Shown in pieces: positions 5,147 to 5,378 of a stretch of DNA of 5,378 bases. The stretch is from Methanothrix sp. (GTDB lineage Archaea > Halobacteriota > Methanosarcinia > Methanotrichales > Methanotrichaceae). Location: contig JAQTYS010000191.1 in the NCBI GenBank assembly GCA_028688175.1, positions 1 to 5,378 of the forward strand. Direction: 5' to 3'. Position 1 is the first letter of the stretch; each line of letters begins with the position of its first letter. Below the pieces are notes generated by a model, which had not been told where the DNA came from, ran no database searches, and saw only the letters and a list, made by a program, of their open reading frames with translations. Position numbers and translations under genes: made by a program.

Positions 5147-5183
5147 TTATTGGCCATGATCCTGGCCAATAACGATCCTTTTT
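5147..5183 (+). terminator. Hairpin plus T-run, likely terminator
   Basis: Bases 5147-5156 and 5163-5172 form a perfect ten-base-pair stem (core TTGGCCA/TGGCCAA) with a six-base loop TGATCC. A run of five T follows at 5179-5183. This is the best terminator candidate for the plus-strand small-ORF unit and precedes the tRNA gene. Confidence 0.5.
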
Positions 5184-5262
5184 GATTACTGCTGCATATT
5201 TCTGGTACCACCATCTATTTCTCGCGACTAATATTGTATTATCCCATGAGAGGTCTTTCAAT

Positions 5263-5278
5263 CGAAACAGTTAAGTTC
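5263..5278 (+). promoter_or_regulatory. Possible tRNA-Gly promoter
   Basis: CGAAAC (5263-5268, BRE-like) followed by TTAAGTTC (5271-5278, a weak TATA-like stretch) lies about 28 bases before the tRNA 5' end. Distance fits an archaeal promoter, but the TATA match is poor. Confidence 0.35.
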
Positions 5279-5302
5279 AACCTCTGCCACCTAAGGACGC
5301 GG

Positions 5303-5378
5303 GCGTCGATGGTCTAGTGGTTATGACTTGGGCCTTCCAGGCAGATCACAATATCTGCGAAGCAAGCCTACAACCCGG
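5303..5378 (+). tRNA. tRNA-Gly(UCC), intron-containing, 3' end cut off by the window
   Basis: The 5' acceptor strand GCGTCGA (5303-5309) is followed by TG and a D arm with GTC/GAC stem (5312-5314/5325-5327) and the GG of the D loop (5319-5320). The anticodon stem TGGGC (5329-5333) pairs with GCCTA (5366-5370) only if 25 bases are removed. The loop is then C-T-TCC-A-A, giving anticodon UCC at 5336-5338, which reads GGA and GGG glycine codons. The variable region CAAC is followed by CCGG, the start of the T stem, where the window ends. The T loop and 3' acceptor strand are therefore not visible. The 5' acceptor strand predicts that TCGACGC should appear as the 3' partner. Confidence 0.88.
5340..5364 (+). 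other. tRNA-Gly intron at 37/38 with bulge-helix-bulge
   Basis: Exon 1 ends CTTCCA and exon 2 begins AGCCTA. CTTC (5334-5337) pairs with GAAG (5359-5362), making the four-base-pair central helix. The two three-base bulges are CA|G at the 5' splice site and CA|A at the 3' site. The intron body GCAGAT (5341-5346) pairs with ATCTGC (5353-5358) around a six-base loop. This is a textbook substrate of the archaeal tRNA-splicing endonuclease at the canonical position, with a 25-nt intron. Confidence 0.85.

Noticed and set aside
5150..5224. 24-codon minus-strand frame beginning MVVPEICSSNQKGS
   Set aside because: No ribosome site upstream and it runs through the terminator hairpin; nothing suggests a protein.
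4099..5300. Search for CRISPR arrays, insertion-sequence ends or att sites in the intergenic regions
   Set aside because: No regularly spaced repeats, transposase fragments or terminal inverted repeats were seen. The tRNA 3' end, the usual integration site, is outside the window.
5246..5317. Plus-strand frame beginning ATGAGAGGTCTT that runs into the tRNA
   Set aside because: It overlaps the probable tRNA promoter and the tRNA itself and has no ribosome site, so it is chance.

Overview
The window carries almost the whole operon for the sodium-pumping methyl-H4(S)PT:coenzyme M methyltransferase (Mtr), so it comes from a methanogenic (or closely related methane-metabolising) archaeon. Archaeal lipid synthesis (carS), TATA/BRE-type promoters and a tRNA with a bulge-helix-bulge intron agree with this. 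The roughly balanced base composition and Methanosarcinales-like Mtr proteins suggest Methanosarcinales, perhaps Methanothrix (Methanosaeta) rather than the more AT-rich Methanosarcina. The genus is an inference from memory of the families, not a database result.

Layout. On the minus strand, read from right to left, the operon runs mtrE (4098-3193), mtrD (3196-2489), mtrC (2487-1681), mtrB (1668-1315), mtrA (1313-582), mtrF (580-353), mtrG (349-104) and the first 34 codons of mtrH (103-1, running off the left edge). Gaps are -4 to 12 nt, so this is one transcription unit in the canonical EDCBAFGH order. Its promoter lies near 4184-4198, with an approximately 64-nt leader. Upstream of the promoter, two copies of an 8-bp direct repeat sit 20 bp apart. 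Next on the minus strand is carS (4822-4286), CDP-archaeol synthase, with a T-run terminator before the mtr promoter. A divergent AT-rich promoter region (about 4846-4902) separates carS from a short plus-strand unit. That unit holds a possible 14-codon leaderless ORF, a 28-residue single-membrane-helix ORF starting at TTG 5001, and two hairpins that look like terminators (5100-5183). At the right edge is a tRNA-Gly(UCC) (5303 onwards, 3' end cut off) with a 25-nt intron at position 37/38.

How the genes work together. MtrH takes the methyl group from methyl-tetrahydrosarcinapterin (or methyl-tetrahydromethanopterin) and passes it to the corrinoid carried by MtrA. The membrane subunits MtrC, D and E couple transfer to coenzyme M to Na+ export. 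MtrB, F, G and the MtrA tail are single-helix subunits that share a G-x7-G-x3-G spacing in this window, hinting at common origin or a common packing rule. carS makes the activated archaeal lipid precursor and has no direct metabolic link to Mtr.

Most of the window is core methanogen metabolism. The parts least explained by known families are the 28-residue membrane peptide unit, the tandem repeat in front of the mtr promoter, and the intron in tRNA-Gly.
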